A DNA stretch of 64,000 bases from Sulfitobacter sp. F26204 (GCF_026410305.1 NZ_JAPMLQ010000002.1:558001-622000); one strand, 5' to 3'; positions 15,826 through 23,815 are shown, counted from the stretch's first letter. Notes: a model not told the origin generated them from the sequence alone. Numbers and translations are program-made.

Positions 15826-15851
15826 GGAACCAAACGCGGGGTGCCGCAGTT
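15826..15851 (+). promoter_or_regulatory. Candidate EcfG promoter for nepR-ecfG
   Basis: GGAAC (15826-15830), 17-base spacer, AGTT (15848-15851), about 47 bases before the nepR start. One mismatch in the -10 element. The two opposed promoters share the same 32 bases. Confidence 0.55.
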
Positions 15852-15857
15852 GGTTCC
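15833..15857 (-). promoter_or_regulatory. EcfG promoter for phyR
   Basis: On the minus strand GGAAC (15857-15853), a 16-base spacer and CGTT (15836-15833) match the alphaproteobacterial EcfG consensus exactly, about 35 bases before the phyR ATG. It overlaps a second site on the other strand. Confidence 0.75.
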
Positions 15858-15897
15858 ATGTGCAGTCCGTTTTTTAGCATTGAGGCAACGAACCAGA

Positions 15898-16062
15898 ATG
15901 ACAAGTAACGATGATCAGAAGAGTGCAAAGATAGCAAAATATATCGACGAGAATCTCAAACAGGTCTTTTCGGACCTGGAGCGAGATGAATTGCCCGACC
16001 GGATTACCGATCTGCTGTCAGTTCTGCGTGCGCAAGACGATGCCAAGAAGGACGAAAAATGA
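15898..16062 (+). CDS. nepR: Anti-sigma factor NepR
   Basis: A 54-residue protein with the NepR pattern: a first helix (Ile-Ala-Lys-Tyr-Ile-Asp-Glu-Asn-Leu-Lys-Gln-Val-Phe) and a second (Leu-Pro-Asp-Arg-Ile-Thr-Asp-Leu-Leu-Ser-Val-Leu) joined by an acidic turn, charged at both ends. It holds EcfG inactive until phosphorylated PhyR takes it away. The ATG at 15898 is preferred over longer frames for fit to the family. Its TGA overlaps the ecfG ATG. Confidence 0.92.
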   Translation: MTSNDDQKSAKIAKYIDENLKQVFSDLERDELPDRITDLLSVLRAQDDAKKDEK

Positions 16063-16616
16063 GCACCCTGGAGCCGAAAGATGAGCTGCTGACACATTTG
16101 CCAGCACTTCGGGCCTTTGCGTTGAGCCTCACGCGCAATCGTGCGACGGCTGATGATATGATGCAGGATACCGTGCTCAAGGCATGGACAAACATGGACA
16201 AGTACAAAGCGGGCACGAACATGCGAGCGTGGCTGTTTACGATACTGCGCAACAATTTCTATTCCAGCCGCCGCAAGTTGAACCGTGAGGTCGCGGATGT
16301 GGATAATATTTTTTCCGATACCTTGTCGGTCAAGCCGGATCATGATGGTCGCCTCCAGATGACGGACTTCAAACAAGCCTTCGACAAATTGCCTGATGAA
16401 CAACGTGAAGCACTGATACTGGTCGGTGCCTCCGGCTTTAGCTACGAAGAGGCGGGCGAAATGTGCGGCGTAGCGACCGGTACCATCAAGAGCCGGGTCA
16501 ACCGGGGGCGTATCAAGCTGACTGAACTCTTGCGTCTTGATGATGACGAGGCTCTGGAACTTACAGATCGCGCAACGATGGCTGTGGTGGGAAATTTCGG
16601 GGGACCGTCAAAATGA
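16059..16616 (+). CDS. ecfG: General stress ECF sigma factor EcfG
   Basis: A 185-residue ECF15-type sigma factor. Region 2 (about 15-85: Leu-Thr-Arg-Asn-Arg-Ala-Thr-Ala-Asp-Asp-Met-Met-Gln-Asp-Thr, Ala-Trp-Leu-Phe-Thr-Ile-Leu-Arg-Asn) and region 4 (about 105-160: Leu-Pro-Asp-Glu-Gln-Arg-Glu-Ala-Leu, Tyr-Glu-Glu-Ala, Gly-Thr-Ile-Lys-Ser-Arg-Val-Asn-Arg-Gly) are both complete. It directs transcription from GGAAC-N16/17-CGTT promoters. Start overlaps nepR, and its stop overlaps the kinase start, so three genes form one coupled unit. Confidence 0.95.
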   Translation: MSTLEPKDELLTHLPALRAFALSLTRNRATADDMMQDTVLKAWTNMDKYKAGTNMRAWLFTILRNNFYSSRRKLNREVADVDNIFSDTLSVKPDHDGRLQMTDFKQAFDKLPDEQREALILVGASGFSYEEAGEMCGVATGTIKSRVNRGRIKLTELLRLDDDEALELTDRATMAVVGNFGGPSK

Positions 16617-18316
16617 CGCCAAAATGGCTGAACGGTTTGCGCGTGCAAATCGTGCTGCTGTTGTCGCTGGCACTTTTTCCATTAGGCGCGGTCGCTGTAT
16701 ATCAAACCAGTCGCGTTGAGAACGAGTCGGCCCGCAATGCTGAAATGTCCCTTTTGGCACTGACACGCAGTGCCGCGAAAGAAGAGGAATTGTTCATTCA
16801 GCGCGCATTGGGCGTAGCGCGTTTTTTTGGCACGGTGGCATCGGATTTCATCGAAGACCCGGACACCTGTGTTCGGGATTTGCGCCGGTTTGTTGCGCGC
16901 AACCAGAACTATAGTTTTATCGGTGTGCTACCGCCGTCCGGCATCATGACCTGTACCTCAGCTGGAGGTGCCTTTGATGCGAAAACGGGGCAGGACTTTA
17001 CCGAATTGATGCAAACGAAACGGCGCACGATAACCGCCAATCCGCGCGGTCCGATAAGTCGCGAGTCGATATTCAATATATCGGAACCTTTTGAAATTAA
17101 TGATGAATTTGCCGGATTCATCACAATTTCCATTCCACATCGCGGCATGCCTCAGGCAACCAAAGACCTGGAAGAACTGGGTTTGATCGAGTTGCTAACG
17201 TTCAATTCGAAAGACCAGATATTGAGTGCCCGAAATGATCTGGACAATGCGGATCAGGAGTTGCCGTTGGATCGCTCCTTGGGGAGCCTCAACCATTTCC
17301 CGGGCCTTACCTTTGTGGACAAGAATCAACGCGGAGAGAGCAGAACCTACACTGTTGTGCCTATCGAAGGCAGTTCTGCTACAGTTCTGGGTGTCTGGTC
17401 GATCGAGGATAACCCGGTCGGGTTGATAAGTACCTACATGAGCCCAGCAGTTTTCCCGATATTGATGTGGGTTGCCAGCGTCGCAGTCGCGATGCTTTCA
17501 ATCCATACTTTGGTTTTGCGTCACATAATACACTTGCGTCGCAATATGGATAATTTCGCCGAAACTCGTGTTATCGAAAATTCGGTATCCCATTTTGGAA
17601 TGCCGAACGAATTGCAAGCACTTGCGAATAACTTTGACCGGATGACAGACGACATCATGCGCGAAGAAGCCGAACTTGAAGACATGGTGCGCGAAAAGAA
17701 TGTGCTGATCAAAGAGGTGCATCACCGCGTCAAAAATAATCTTCAACTGATCTCGTCAATCATGAACATGAAAATTCGTGAGGCGAAACATGATGAAACT
17801 AAATCCGTCCTGATGCGTCTTCAGGATCGTGTTCTTAGCCTCGCTTCAATTCATAGAGACCTGTATCAATCTCAGAATGGGGGCAGGGCAAACGCAGGTG
17901 GATTGGTCGCGGATATCGTTGAAAGCTCGGTTGAAATAGCTATCTCGAAAACCAACGCCATTGAAGTCGAGACTGATTTTGATCCGGTATTGCTTTATCC
18001 TGATCAGGCGGTGCCTCTGGCATTGCTTGTCGCCGAAGGTATGACAAATGCCCTGAAATATCTCGGCAGCGCCAACAAAGCCAAGCCTTTCATCCGAGTA
18101 TCTTTGAAACAGGTCGGGACCGAGTGTGTCCTGACAATGGAGAATTCAGTGGGTGACACGTCATTTGCCGATGGCACCGGCCTCGGTGCAAAATTGATCA
18201 ACGCCTTTTCGGTTCAATTGGGCGGCGAAATAAATTTTGAAAAGGGCGATGAAGTCTATTCATTGACTTTGCGATTTGAAATTGAGGATTTCACGCCCGA
18301 GGGTCGTGATTTTTGA
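16613..18316 (+). CDS. Membrane sensor histidine kinase, HisKA_2 type (PhyK-like)
   Basis: A 567-residue kinase. A first membrane helix lies at about residues 10-30, an extracytoplasmic sensor domain follows to about 280, and a second membrane helix lies at about 282-303. After a HAMP-like linker comes Glu-Val-His-His371-Arg-Val-Lys-Asn-Asn-Leu-Gln-Leu, the HisKA_2 phosphoacceptor box typical of PhyR-activating kinases, then an HATPase domain with an Asn box (Glu-Gly-Met-Thr-Asn-Ala-Leu-Lys-Tyr) and a Gly-Thr-Gly-Leu-Gly-Ala-Lys-Leu lid. It likely phosphorylates PhyR. The signal sensed is unknown. ATG 16613 overlaps the ecfG stop. Confidence 0.9.
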   Translation: MTPKWLNGLRVQIVLLLSLALFPLGAVAVYQTSRVENESARNAEMSLLALTRSAAKEEELFIQRALGVARFFGTVASDFIEDPDTCVRDLRRFVARNQNYSFIGVLPPSGIMTCTSAGGAFDAKTGQDFTELMQTKRRTITANPRGPISRESIFNISEPFEINDEFAGFITISIPHRGMPQATKDLEELGLIELLTFNSKDQILSARNDLDNADQELPLDRSLGSLNHFPGLTFVDKNQRGESRTYTVVPIEGSSATVLGVWSIEDNPVGLISTYMSPAVFPILMWVASVAVAMLSIHTLVLRHIIHLRRNMDNFAETRVIENSVSHFGMPNELQALANNFDRMTDDIMREEAELEDMVREKNVLIKEVHHRVKNNLQLISSIMNMKIREAKHDETKSVLMRLQDRVLSLASIHRDLYQSQNGGRANAGGLVADIVESSVEIAISKTNAIEVETDFDPVLLYPDQAVPLALLVAEGMTNALKYLGSANKAKPFIRVSLKQVGTECVLTMENSVGDTSFADGTGLGAKLINAFSVQLGGEINFEKGDEVYSLTLRFEIEDFTPEGRDF

Positions 18317-18574
18317 ATGAGCAACTGAATTTACAATGGCTTTGATAGAAATGAATAATGCCATTTTCCAGCACCCTTTTCCCTGATGGAGTATTGGAAG
18401 GTTCGCAGTGCTGCGGGTAGATGTTGAAAAACCGAGACCAAATTCAATTCCATGCAGAGTGCCGGGTGTAAAATCAGATAAGAGAGTTTACAGAATTTCT
18501 CTCCGCGAAAAAACCAACCATCTCTCTTGAATGACCTTTTCCCCCGGCCCTGAACGGTGGTTTCATTGCATTTT
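18317..18574. other. Gap between the kinase and PRC-barrel genes
   Basis: I see no supported gene. A minus-strand frame of 83 codons exists at 18331-18582 but has no recognisable features, and it covers the stress promoter that follows. No strong terminator hairpin is evident after the kinase. Confidence 0.4.
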
Positions 18575-18599
18575 GGAACCAATCACCGGTTTGTTCGTT
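18575..18599 (+). promoter_or_regulatory. EcfG promoter before the cytosolic PRC-barrel gene
   Basis: GGAAC (18575-18579), exactly 16 bases, CGTT (18596-18599): a full consensus match, 31 bases before the ATG at 18631. Confidence 0.75.
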
Positions 18600-18630
18600 T
18601 GTCTAGAGAACGACAAAGGAGGACCAAACT

Positions 18631-18984
18631 ATGGAAAACGTATCAAAAAGCGCACTCGTTTCTTCGAGTGATGTAAACGGAACAGTGGTCTACGGAAGCG
18701 ATGGCTCAAATATCGGTTCAATCGACCATCTGATGATCGACAAACAATCGGGTAACGTAGCATATGCCGTCATGGGCTTTGGTGGGTTTCTTGGATTGGG
18801 CGAAGAACATCATCCGATCCCCTGGAGCAAACTGACATACGACACACACAAACATGGGTTTGTGACAGATCTGACCGAACAGGAAGTCAAGGGCGCACCA
18901 AAACGGAATGACAATTGGCAGGCGGACCGCGACTGGGAACGCAGGGCGCATGATCACTACGGCGTACCACTTTACTGGATGTAA
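18631..18984 (+). CDS. PRC-barrel domain protein (117 aa)
   Basis: A cytosolic 117-residue protein. A PRC-barrel covers about residues 12-85: Gly-Thr-Val-Val-Tyr-Gly-Ser-Asp-Gly, Gly-Ser-Ile-Asp-His-Leu-Met-Ile-Asp, Ala-Tyr-Ala-Val-Met-Gly-Phe-Gly-Gly-Phe-Leu-Gly-Leu-Gly-Glu, and a Pro-Trp-Ser-Lys-Leu strand. The C-terminus is charged with several Trp. Such proteins are common general stress genes of unknown mechanism. A strong AAAGGAGG site precedes the ATG, and an exact EcfG promoter lies just upstream. Confidence 0.88.
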   Translation: MENVSKSALVSSSDVNGTVVYGSDGSNIGSIDHLMIDKQSGNVAYAVMGFGGFLGLGEEHHPIPWSKLTYDTHKHGFVTDLTEQEVKGAPKRNDNWQADRDWERRAHDHYGVPLYWM

Positions 18985-19007
18985 AATCAGCTAGTTACAA
19001 TAATAGT

Positions 19008-19030
19008 GGCCTCCCTGAAAAGGGGGGCCT
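19008..19030 (+). terminator. Terminator-like hairpin after the PRC-barrel gene
   Basis: GGCCTCCC and GGGGGGCC pair (one G-T) around a TGAAAA loop, followed by TTCTGTGT. Weak tail but good stem. Confidence 0.6.
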
Positions 19031-19308
19031 TCTGTGTCTGGGTGAAGCCATCGATGAACCACCTGGGATGGTTCCAGTGTCATCAGAGAAGGGTCCATTG
19101 CCGGTTTTTTTCAGCGTTGCGCATCACCGGTTTACCAGGGCCGTCGGTGTTGGCGATTGGCCGATAACAAGTTGCCAGGATCGTTTCTATCAGTATTGCG
19201 CTCGTTTCACCTTAGGTGGTCGCTACCCGCTTTGTCGGGGTATTGGAATAATCCCTACTTTTGCCAACACGGGAAGTGGCATTGGACCTTTCAGACAGGC
19301 AAACGTGA
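19031..19308. other. Gap without supported genes
   Basis: Open frames here are short and lack start signals. A hairpin GAACCA-N7-TGGTTC lies near 19055-19073; it resembles half of a stress-type promoter but has no proper -10 partner. Confidence 0.35.
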
Positions 19309-19337
19309 AAGGCCAGCCAACGTACTTGGCTGGCCTT
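19309..19337 (-). terminator. Terminator of the csbD-like gene
   Basis: AAGGCCAGCCA and TGGCTGGCCTT form a perfect 11-bp stem with a 7-base loop. Read on the minus strand it is followed by a short T tract, directly after the csbD stop. Confidence 0.8.
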
Positions 19338-19360
19338 CGCAGGAAAAATTCAATTGATTT

Positions 19361-19558
19361 TTAGTGCTTGCTGAGGAATTCGTCGACCTCTGCCTTGGCC
19401 TCTTCCTTGGACTTTCCGTATTTTGCTTGGATCTTACCCTCAAGTTTTTCACGGTTACCATTGATTTCGGCCATTTCATCGTCCGTAAGATCGCCCCATT
19501 TCGCCTTGACAGAGCCGGACATTTCTTTCCATTTACCTTCGATTTGATCCCAATTCAT
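19361..19558 (-). CDS. CsbD family stress protein
   Basis: A 65-residue hydrophilic protein of the CsbD family, beginning [11 protein letters not shown] and containing [10 protein letters not shown] and a Lys/Glu-rich C-terminal helix. CsbD-like proteins are abundant general stress proteins whose molecular job is not established. It lies 81 bases after the small PLDc_N-like gene and could be cotranscribed with it from the stress-type promoter at 19868-19892. Confidence 0.9.
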   Translation of the reverse strand: MNWDQIEGKWKEMSGSVKAKWGDLTDDEMAEINGNREKLEGKIQAKYGKSKEEAKAEVDEFLSKH

Positions 19559-19639
19559 AGTGATCGCCTTTCCATTTTGAGTGTTTTACAGAAACCGGCC
19601 AATCCGGTTCTGTATTTTGTTTGCAGTTCCGTAACCCGT

Positions 19640-19825
19640 CTATATCGTCGATGTCTTTCCGCGTGGTCCCGCGAAAAACCAGATGACAAAACCAATGACG
19701 GGAAGAATGAGAACAAGTAGGGTCCAGAGCAATTTCGCACCGATGGAAACCCTACTTGAAATGATGTTGATGATTGCATAAACATCTGCAACCAGGACCA
19801 AGAGTCCGACAATACCATATTCCAT
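19640..19825 (-). CDS. PLDc_N-domain small membrane protein
   Basis: A 61-residue protein with two hydrophobic helices and the phospholipase D/cardiolipin synthase N-terminal-type signature: Ile-Ile-Asn-Ile-Ile, Lys-Leu-Leu-Trp-Thr-Leu-Leu-Val-Leu-Ile-Leu-Pro-Val-Ile-Gly, and the final Phe-Phe-Ala-Gly-Pro-Arg-Gly. It has no catalytic phospholipase domain. An inner-membrane stress protein is inferred from context and the upstream promoter-like site. Confidence 0.8.
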   Translation of the reverse strand: MEYGIVGLLVLVADVYAIINIISSRVSIGAKLLWTLLVLILPVIGFVIWFFAGPRGKTSTI

Positions 19826-19867
19826 GATATAGCTCCTATTTCATATTTTGTTCAGTTATATTGAATT

Positions 19868-19892
19868 AACTGTTGGACTGCCAAATAGTTCC
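19868..19892 (-). promoter_or_regulatory. Candidate EcfG promoter before the PLDc_N/csbD genes
   Basis: Minus strand: GGAAC (19892-19888), 16-base spacer, AGTT (19871-19868), about 43 bases before the ATG at 19825. One mismatch to CGTT. Confidence 0.6.
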
Positions 19893-19933
19893 ATCGTAAC
19901 GCGATCTATCTGACCCTGTTTTGCGATGCATGG

Positions 19934-20407
19934 TCAGGCATTAGCACCGATGAACCAGGCGTCTTTGTCCAGCGCGCGGCTCACTCCGGTGAGCAGGTCC
20001 GCTGTGTCTTCATCACCCGCCTCTGCGGCCTCAACGATTCCTTTACGAACCTCAGCACCCACAAACTTGAAACGCTGTTTCAGGGCATCGATATGTGCCG
20101 CGATATCGGCTTCTTCGACGGGATAGGCGTCGATCTCCGACCGTTCGGCGACAACTTCCAAAGTGCCTTCGGCAAAGCCACCAAGGATCACAGCGCGTTC
20201 TGCCATCAGGTCAGCGCCTTCGCGTAGACGGTCAGCAACTTCGTCCAGCAGTTCATGCACGCCGATGAACCCGCGTCCTTTCAGGTTCCAATGGGCCTGT
20301 TTCACCGCGAGTGTCAGTGCGATCGCGTTGGATAGGTTGGCATTCAGTAATTTGACCATTGCGCTTCTTGTGCCTTGGTCAAGTTCCTCTACGAAGTGTT
20401 CGGGCAT
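19934..20407 (-). CDS. dps: Dps DNA-protection ferritin-like protein
   Basis: A 157-residue Dps protein: four-helix ferritin-like fold with ferroxidase ligands in Ala-His-Trp-Asn-Leu-Lys-Gly and Val-His-Glu-Leu-Leu-Asp-Glu-Val-Ala-Asp, then Ala-Glu-Arg-Ala-Val-Ile-Leu-Gly-Gly. It stores iron, detoxifies peroxide and shields DNA. The AGGAG site touches an ATG at 20413 but stands 6 bases before the second ATG at 20407, so I choose 20407. It belongs to the stress island by position, yet no clear EcfG promoter was found, and a hexanucleotide repeat lies in its leader. Confidence 0.92.
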   Translation of the reverse strand: MPEHFVEELDQGTRSAMVKLLNANLSNAIALTLAVKQAHWNLKGRGFIGVHELLDEVADRLREGADLMAERAVILGGFAEGTLEVVAERSEIDAYPVEEADIAAHIDALKQRFKFVGAEVRKGIVEAAEAGDEDTADLLTGVSRALDKDAWFIGANA

Positions 20408-20434
20408 TTTCATCTCCTAAACGTTTGATTCATT

Positions 20435-20464
20435 TCTGTCTCTGTCTCTGTCTCTGTCTCTGTC
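20435..20464. repeat. Five perfect copies of TCTGTC before dps
   Basis: Five uninterrupted 6-base units (GACAGA on the coding strand of dps), 28 bases upstream of the dps start. Tracts like this can change length by slippage and alter promoter or leader spacing; whether that happens is unknown. Confidence 0.85.
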
Positions 20465-20542
20465 GATTGGATTGCCGGATCGACGTTGACATGGAAATCC
20501 GCCCGCACAAGGCGCGGGCAGATGAAAAGTTGAGCCTGGAAA

Positions 20543-20564
20543 GAACCGGGGTTTCCCCCGGTTC
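20543..20564 (-). terminator. Terminator of the secreted PRC-barrel gene
   Basis: GAACCGGGG and CCCCGGTTC form a perfect 9-bp GC-rich stem with a 4-base loop, 8 bases after the stop of the minus-strand PRC gene. Confidence 0.7.
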
Positions 20565-20571
20565 GATGATT

Positions 20572-21426
20572 TTACCCCTGGTACTCGGGCTGTTGCTCCA
20601 GTGTTTCCTGAGTACTGTCGATGTAGACCCGAAGATCGCTGCCATCTTCCATGCGTACGATCTGCAATTCTTCAAAGGTCACGGCGACATGGTGTTCACC
20701 CATACCGAGAAAACCACCTACGTCGATCACAACCCGATCCATCTTGCCGTCGTCAGTCAACAGCAGTTCACCAATCTCACCGACGTCTTCGTCGTTGGGG
20801 CCATAAACCCGCGCGCCGGTCAGATCTTCGGCAGTCAGGTCATCCACCTTCGCAGTGATATAGCCGTCACGCTCGATCGCCGGCGGTGTCAGCATCGCCC
20901 GGTCGTCCTGCGCCTTCATCGGGGCGTCACCATCGGCCGTCATGGTTGTTTCCGTATCCATGGCTGTGCCGGATTTCATGCTGGTCTCCGACTGTCCCAG
21001 ATATTTGTATTCCGGCGCTTCCTTTACGCCTGCAAGACTTGCGTTTACGACAAGGAAAAAGTCATCCGCATCGCCTTCTTCTTGCACAAATTTCAACTGG
21101 GACATGGAAATGGCGACGTCTCGCTCACCGACACCGATGAAACCGCCAACGCCAACAATCACCGATTGTACCTCACCATTCCGTGTCAGTACGATTTCGT
21201 TGATTTCACCAATATCGTCCCATTCCTTTTCGCCATCAGCGGTGATCATGGTTTCGTTATTGATGTCGGATTCGGTTGCGTAGACCCGCATGCCAATAAG
21301 TTCGGATGCATTCAGATTGACGGATTCGTCAAAGGCCAGATCAGTAAAAGCTGCTGTATGGCCGTCTGCATATGCAGTCGTTCCCAAAACCAATGCGGTT
21401 GCGGCTGTTGCTAGAAAGTTTTTCAT
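20572..21426 (-). CDS. Exported protein with two PRC-barrel domains
   Basis: A 284-residue precursor with a signal peptide (cut near Thr-Ala-Tyr-Ala, about 20). Two PRC-barrel repeats are seen at roughly residues 28-115 and 165-260, each with Gly-x-Arg-Val-Tyr, Asp-Ile-Gly-Glu-Ile/Leu, and Val-Gly-Gly-Phe-Ile/Leu-Gly strands. A low-complexity Thr/Met/Ala/Asp linker joins them. Probably periplasmic. Function is unknown. A full-consensus EcfG promoter lies 51 bases before the ATG, so it is a likely member of the general stress regulon. Confidence 0.88.
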   Translation of the reverse strand: MKNFLATAATALVLGTTAYADGHTAAFTDLAFDESVNLNASELIGMRVYATESDINNETMITADGEKEWDDIGEINEIVLTRNGEVQSVIVGVGGFIGVGERDVAISMSQLKFVQEEGDADDFFLVVNASLAGVKEAPEYKYLGQSETSMKSGTAMDTETTMTADGDAPMKAQDDRAMLTPPAIERDGYITAKVDDLTAEDLTGARVYGPNDEDVGEIGELLLTDDGKMDRVVIDVGGFLGMGEHHVAVTFEELQIVRMEDGSDLRVYIDSTQETLEQQPEYQG

Positions 21427-21476
21427 TTTTCGCTCCTGTCAATTTTGCGCCTCATCTGGGGCGCCATTGGTAAAAG

Positions 21477-21501
21477 AACGAAACTGCAATTGATTGGTTC
21501 C
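21477..21501 (-). promoter_or_regulatory. EcfG promoter before the exported PRC-barrel gene
   Basis: Minus strand: GGAAC (21501-21497), exactly 16 bases, CGTT (21480-21477). A full consensus match. Confidence 0.75.
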
Positions 21502-21860
21502 ATGATAAATCCGAAAATAGAAAACTAAATTCGGATTGAGCCGGTTCACGAATTTCCCGGCGAGGAAATACAATCGTTCTGCGCAATCAGGCTATTCAGG
21601 GCAGGTCGTGTCGGCCTGTGCGGTTCTTGCTAATTCCCTGATCCAGATCCCGGATCAACAGGGCGCATTTCGCTTTACAAACGCATTTGTTGGCTGCCTG
21701 GGCTGCCTGTCACTCGTGCGTTTTCCAACCTTTATGCCTCTCACAAGGGGGGGGGGTGCGGACCTGGTGACGGGGCGGCGACCTTTGTCGCAGGTCAAGG
21801 ACAGAAAAACGCCCCGATAACCTAACACCAGATAGAACGGTCACAAGTTGTGAAGGAAAG
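21502..21860. other. Gap between the stress island and tRNA-Glu
   Basis: No supported gene. It contains a run of ten G residues at 21747-21756. The frames that cross the region are compositionally odd and have no usable start signal. Confidence 0.4.
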
Positions 21861-21935
21861 TGGCAGCCCGTAGGGGAATCGAACCCCTCTTTCCAGGTTG
21901 AAAACCTGGCGTCCTAACCGATAGACGAACGGGCC
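21861..21935 (-). tRNA. tRNA-Glu (anticodon UUC)
   Basis: On the minus strand the 75 bases fold as a tRNA: acceptor stem GGCCCGT/ACGGGCT with G73 and an encoded CCA, D-arm with GGTTAGGA, anticodon stem CCAGG/CCTGG around TTTTCAA (anticodon TTC) and T-arm GGGGTTCGATTCCCC. This decodes Glu codons. The tRNA lies downstream of recJ on the same strand. Confidence 0.95.
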
Positions 21936-22012
21936 ACTATCTCGTGAGCGGTTCTCTACGGAATGACGGCGCAACGCGCAAGGGCAAATTTACCTGCAAA
22001 CGTGAAAAATAT

Positions 22013-23755
22013 TCATCGGGCCGGGGCGGCATCTTCAAGCCGGAGTTGAACCGTGCGCCGGCCACGCCAGTCATTGATGTCAAGCCGCCCGGCGAGGTGA
22101 AAACGATTGCCGTTATGCTTTTCCAGTGCGGCACCCATCGGGCCATCATAAGCTCCAAAGGCGATCCCTTCAATTCGGGTGCCAAGCCCGTCACCAAAGC
22201 TGATTTTGAGGTGGCTGTCGCCGACCCGTTTGGCAAAAAGGATCTTCATATCCGCAAAGACATAACGTGGGGCAGGAGCCGCGGCACCGAAGGGACCGGC
22301 CTTTTCGATCATCTCGGCCAGTTCGACCGTGGCAGCGGCAGGCATCAATATACCTGTCACGTTAAGGTCTGCAGGCCCGCCCAAATGTGCCCCCTGTTTT
22401 TCCAAGAGGGCACTGAGCCGGTCCATCGCCATCTCGATCTTGTCTTGCGCGACGGTAAGGCCAGCGGCCATCTTGTGACCTCCCCCTTTCAGCAGCAGTC
22501 CCTCCGCGACCAGACGTTGGATGGGCGCGCCCAGGTCGATGCCGCTCACGGAACGCCCCGACCCCTTGCCGATGCCTTCTTCAACTCCAATGACAATGGA
22601 GGGACGGTTTGCTGCGTCTTTCAAGCGCGAGGCGACAATTCCGACCACACCGGGATGCCAACCGGGGCCGGCTGCCCAAACCAGCGGGGCGTCATAGCCG
22701 CGCTCCTCTGCCTGGACCAGCGCGGCCGCCCGTACTGCTGCTTCGACATCCCGACGTTCTGAGTTCAACCTGTCGAGCCGTTCGGCAAGCGCGGCAGCCT
22801 CATGTGGATCGTCTGATGCAAGCAGCCGGGCGCCCAGATCGGCTTGCCCGATGCGCCCGCCCGCATTGATACGTGGGCCAAGCAGAAAACCGAGGTGATA
22901 GGCCGTGGGCGCGGTTTCCATCCGCGCCACATCAGCCAGTGCGGTCAGCCCGACCCGCGCCCGACGTGACATCACGTGCAGGCCTTGACGTACAAAGGCC
23001 CGATTGACACCTGTCAGCGGTGCCACGTCCGCGACAGTGGCCAGGGCGACCAGATCAAGCATGGTCAACAGGTCAGGCCCCCTCGCACCGCCTTCACGCA
23101 ATTGACGGCCCGCTTCAACCAACATCAGGAAGACCACACCAGCGGCGCAGAGATGCCCGCAAAGACCGTCTTCATCCTGACGGTTCGGATTCACCACGGC
23201 CAATGCATCGGGCAGGGTTTCACCACCCAGATGGTGATCCAGGACGATCACATCCGCGTCCCTGGCGGCGGCAATGGGGCCATGAGACAGGGTTCCGCAA
23301 TCGACACAGATGATCAGATCATGATCCGACGCCAATTGCGTCATGGCCTCATCGTTAGGGCCATAGCCCTCGTCGATCCTGTCCGGAACATATAGGGTGG
23401 CTCCACAGCCCATATCGCGCAGCCAGACCAGCAAAAGTGCCGCAGAGCTGCCACCATCGACATCGTAATCGGCAAAGACGGCGATCTTCTGGCGGTTCTT
23501 GACCGCGGCCAGAAACCGTGTCGCGGCAAGTTCCATGTCCTTGAGAGAGCGCGGATCCGGCAAAAGGTCACGCAAGGAAGGGGCCAGAAAAGCTTCGGCG
23601 GCCTCGGGTGTCACGCCACGGCGCGCCAGTACCTGGCAGACGGCCTGCGGCAATACGCAGCGTTGTGCCAGCAATTCTGTGGCACGTTCCATCTCGACAC
23701 CGGGCCCGACCCAGCGCCGCCCGGTCAGCGATGTCTCAACCTCAAGAAATGCCAC
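22013..23755 (-). CDS. recJ: Single-stranded-DNA-specific exonuclease RecJ
   Basis: A 580-residue DHH-family 5'-3' exonuclease used in recombination and mismatch repair. The motifs Asp-Tyr-Asp-Val-Asp-Gly (about 95-100), Cys-Val-Asp-Cys-Gly, Leu-Asp-His-His (the DHH box), the DHHA1 segment Gly-Arg-Ile-Gly-Gln-Ala, and Gly-Gly-Gly-His-Lys-Met-Ala-Ala-Gly are present. Start is GTG at 23755 behind a GGGAG site. It is the last gene of the hom-yqaA-glpX-recJ series on this strand. Confidence 0.95.
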   Translation of the reverse strand: MAFLEVETSLTGRRWVGPGVEMERATELLAQRCVLPQAVCQVLARRGVTPEAAEAFLAPSLRDLLPDPRSLKDMELAATRFLAAVKNRQKIAVFADYDVDGGSSAALLLVWLRDMGCGATLYVPDRIDEGYGPNDEAMTQLASDHDLIICVDCGTLSHGPIAAARDADVIVLDHHLGGETLPDALAVVNPNRQDEDGLCGHLCAAGVVFLMLVEAGRQLREGGARGPDLLTMLDLVALATVADVAPLTGVNRAFVRQGLHVMSRRARVGLTALADVARMETAPTAYHLGFLLGPRINAGGRIGQADLGARLLASDDPHEAAALAERLDRLNSERRDVEAAVRAAALVQAEERGYDAPLVWAAGPGWHPGVVGIVASRLKDAANRPSIVIGVEEGIGKGSGRSVSGIDLGAPIQRLVAEGLLLKGGGHKMAAGLTVAQDKIEMAMDRLSALLEKQGAHLGGPADLNVTGILMPAAATVELAEMIEKAGPFGAAAPAPRYVFADMKILFAKRVGDSHLKISFGDGLGTRIEGIAFGAYDGPMGAALEKHNGNRFHLAGRLDINDWRGRRTVQLRLEDAAPAR

Positions 23756-23815
23756 AGTGGCTCCCGCTTCATCTTGCCCTTAAACTCAATCACAACAGCG
23801 CAACTGGTGGGCGGA

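Noticed and set aside
18331..18582. Minus-strand frame of 83 codons in the gap after the kinase
   Set aside because: No recognisable features and it overlaps the stress promoter at 18575-18599.
19055..19073. Further EcfG promoter
   Set aside because: GGAAC is present on the minus strand, but no CGTT-like element stands at 16-17 bases and no gene follows at a suitable distance.
20435..20464. Possible CRISPR array
   Set aside because: The unit is only 6 bases and uninterrupted, without spacers; it is a simple tandem repeat. No cas genes are in the window.
20359..21414. Long plus-strand frame of 351 codons
   Set aside because: It lies antisense to dps start and the exported PRC-barrel gene, whose protein has clear domains, signal peptide and promoter; the frame reads as Cys/His-rich noise.
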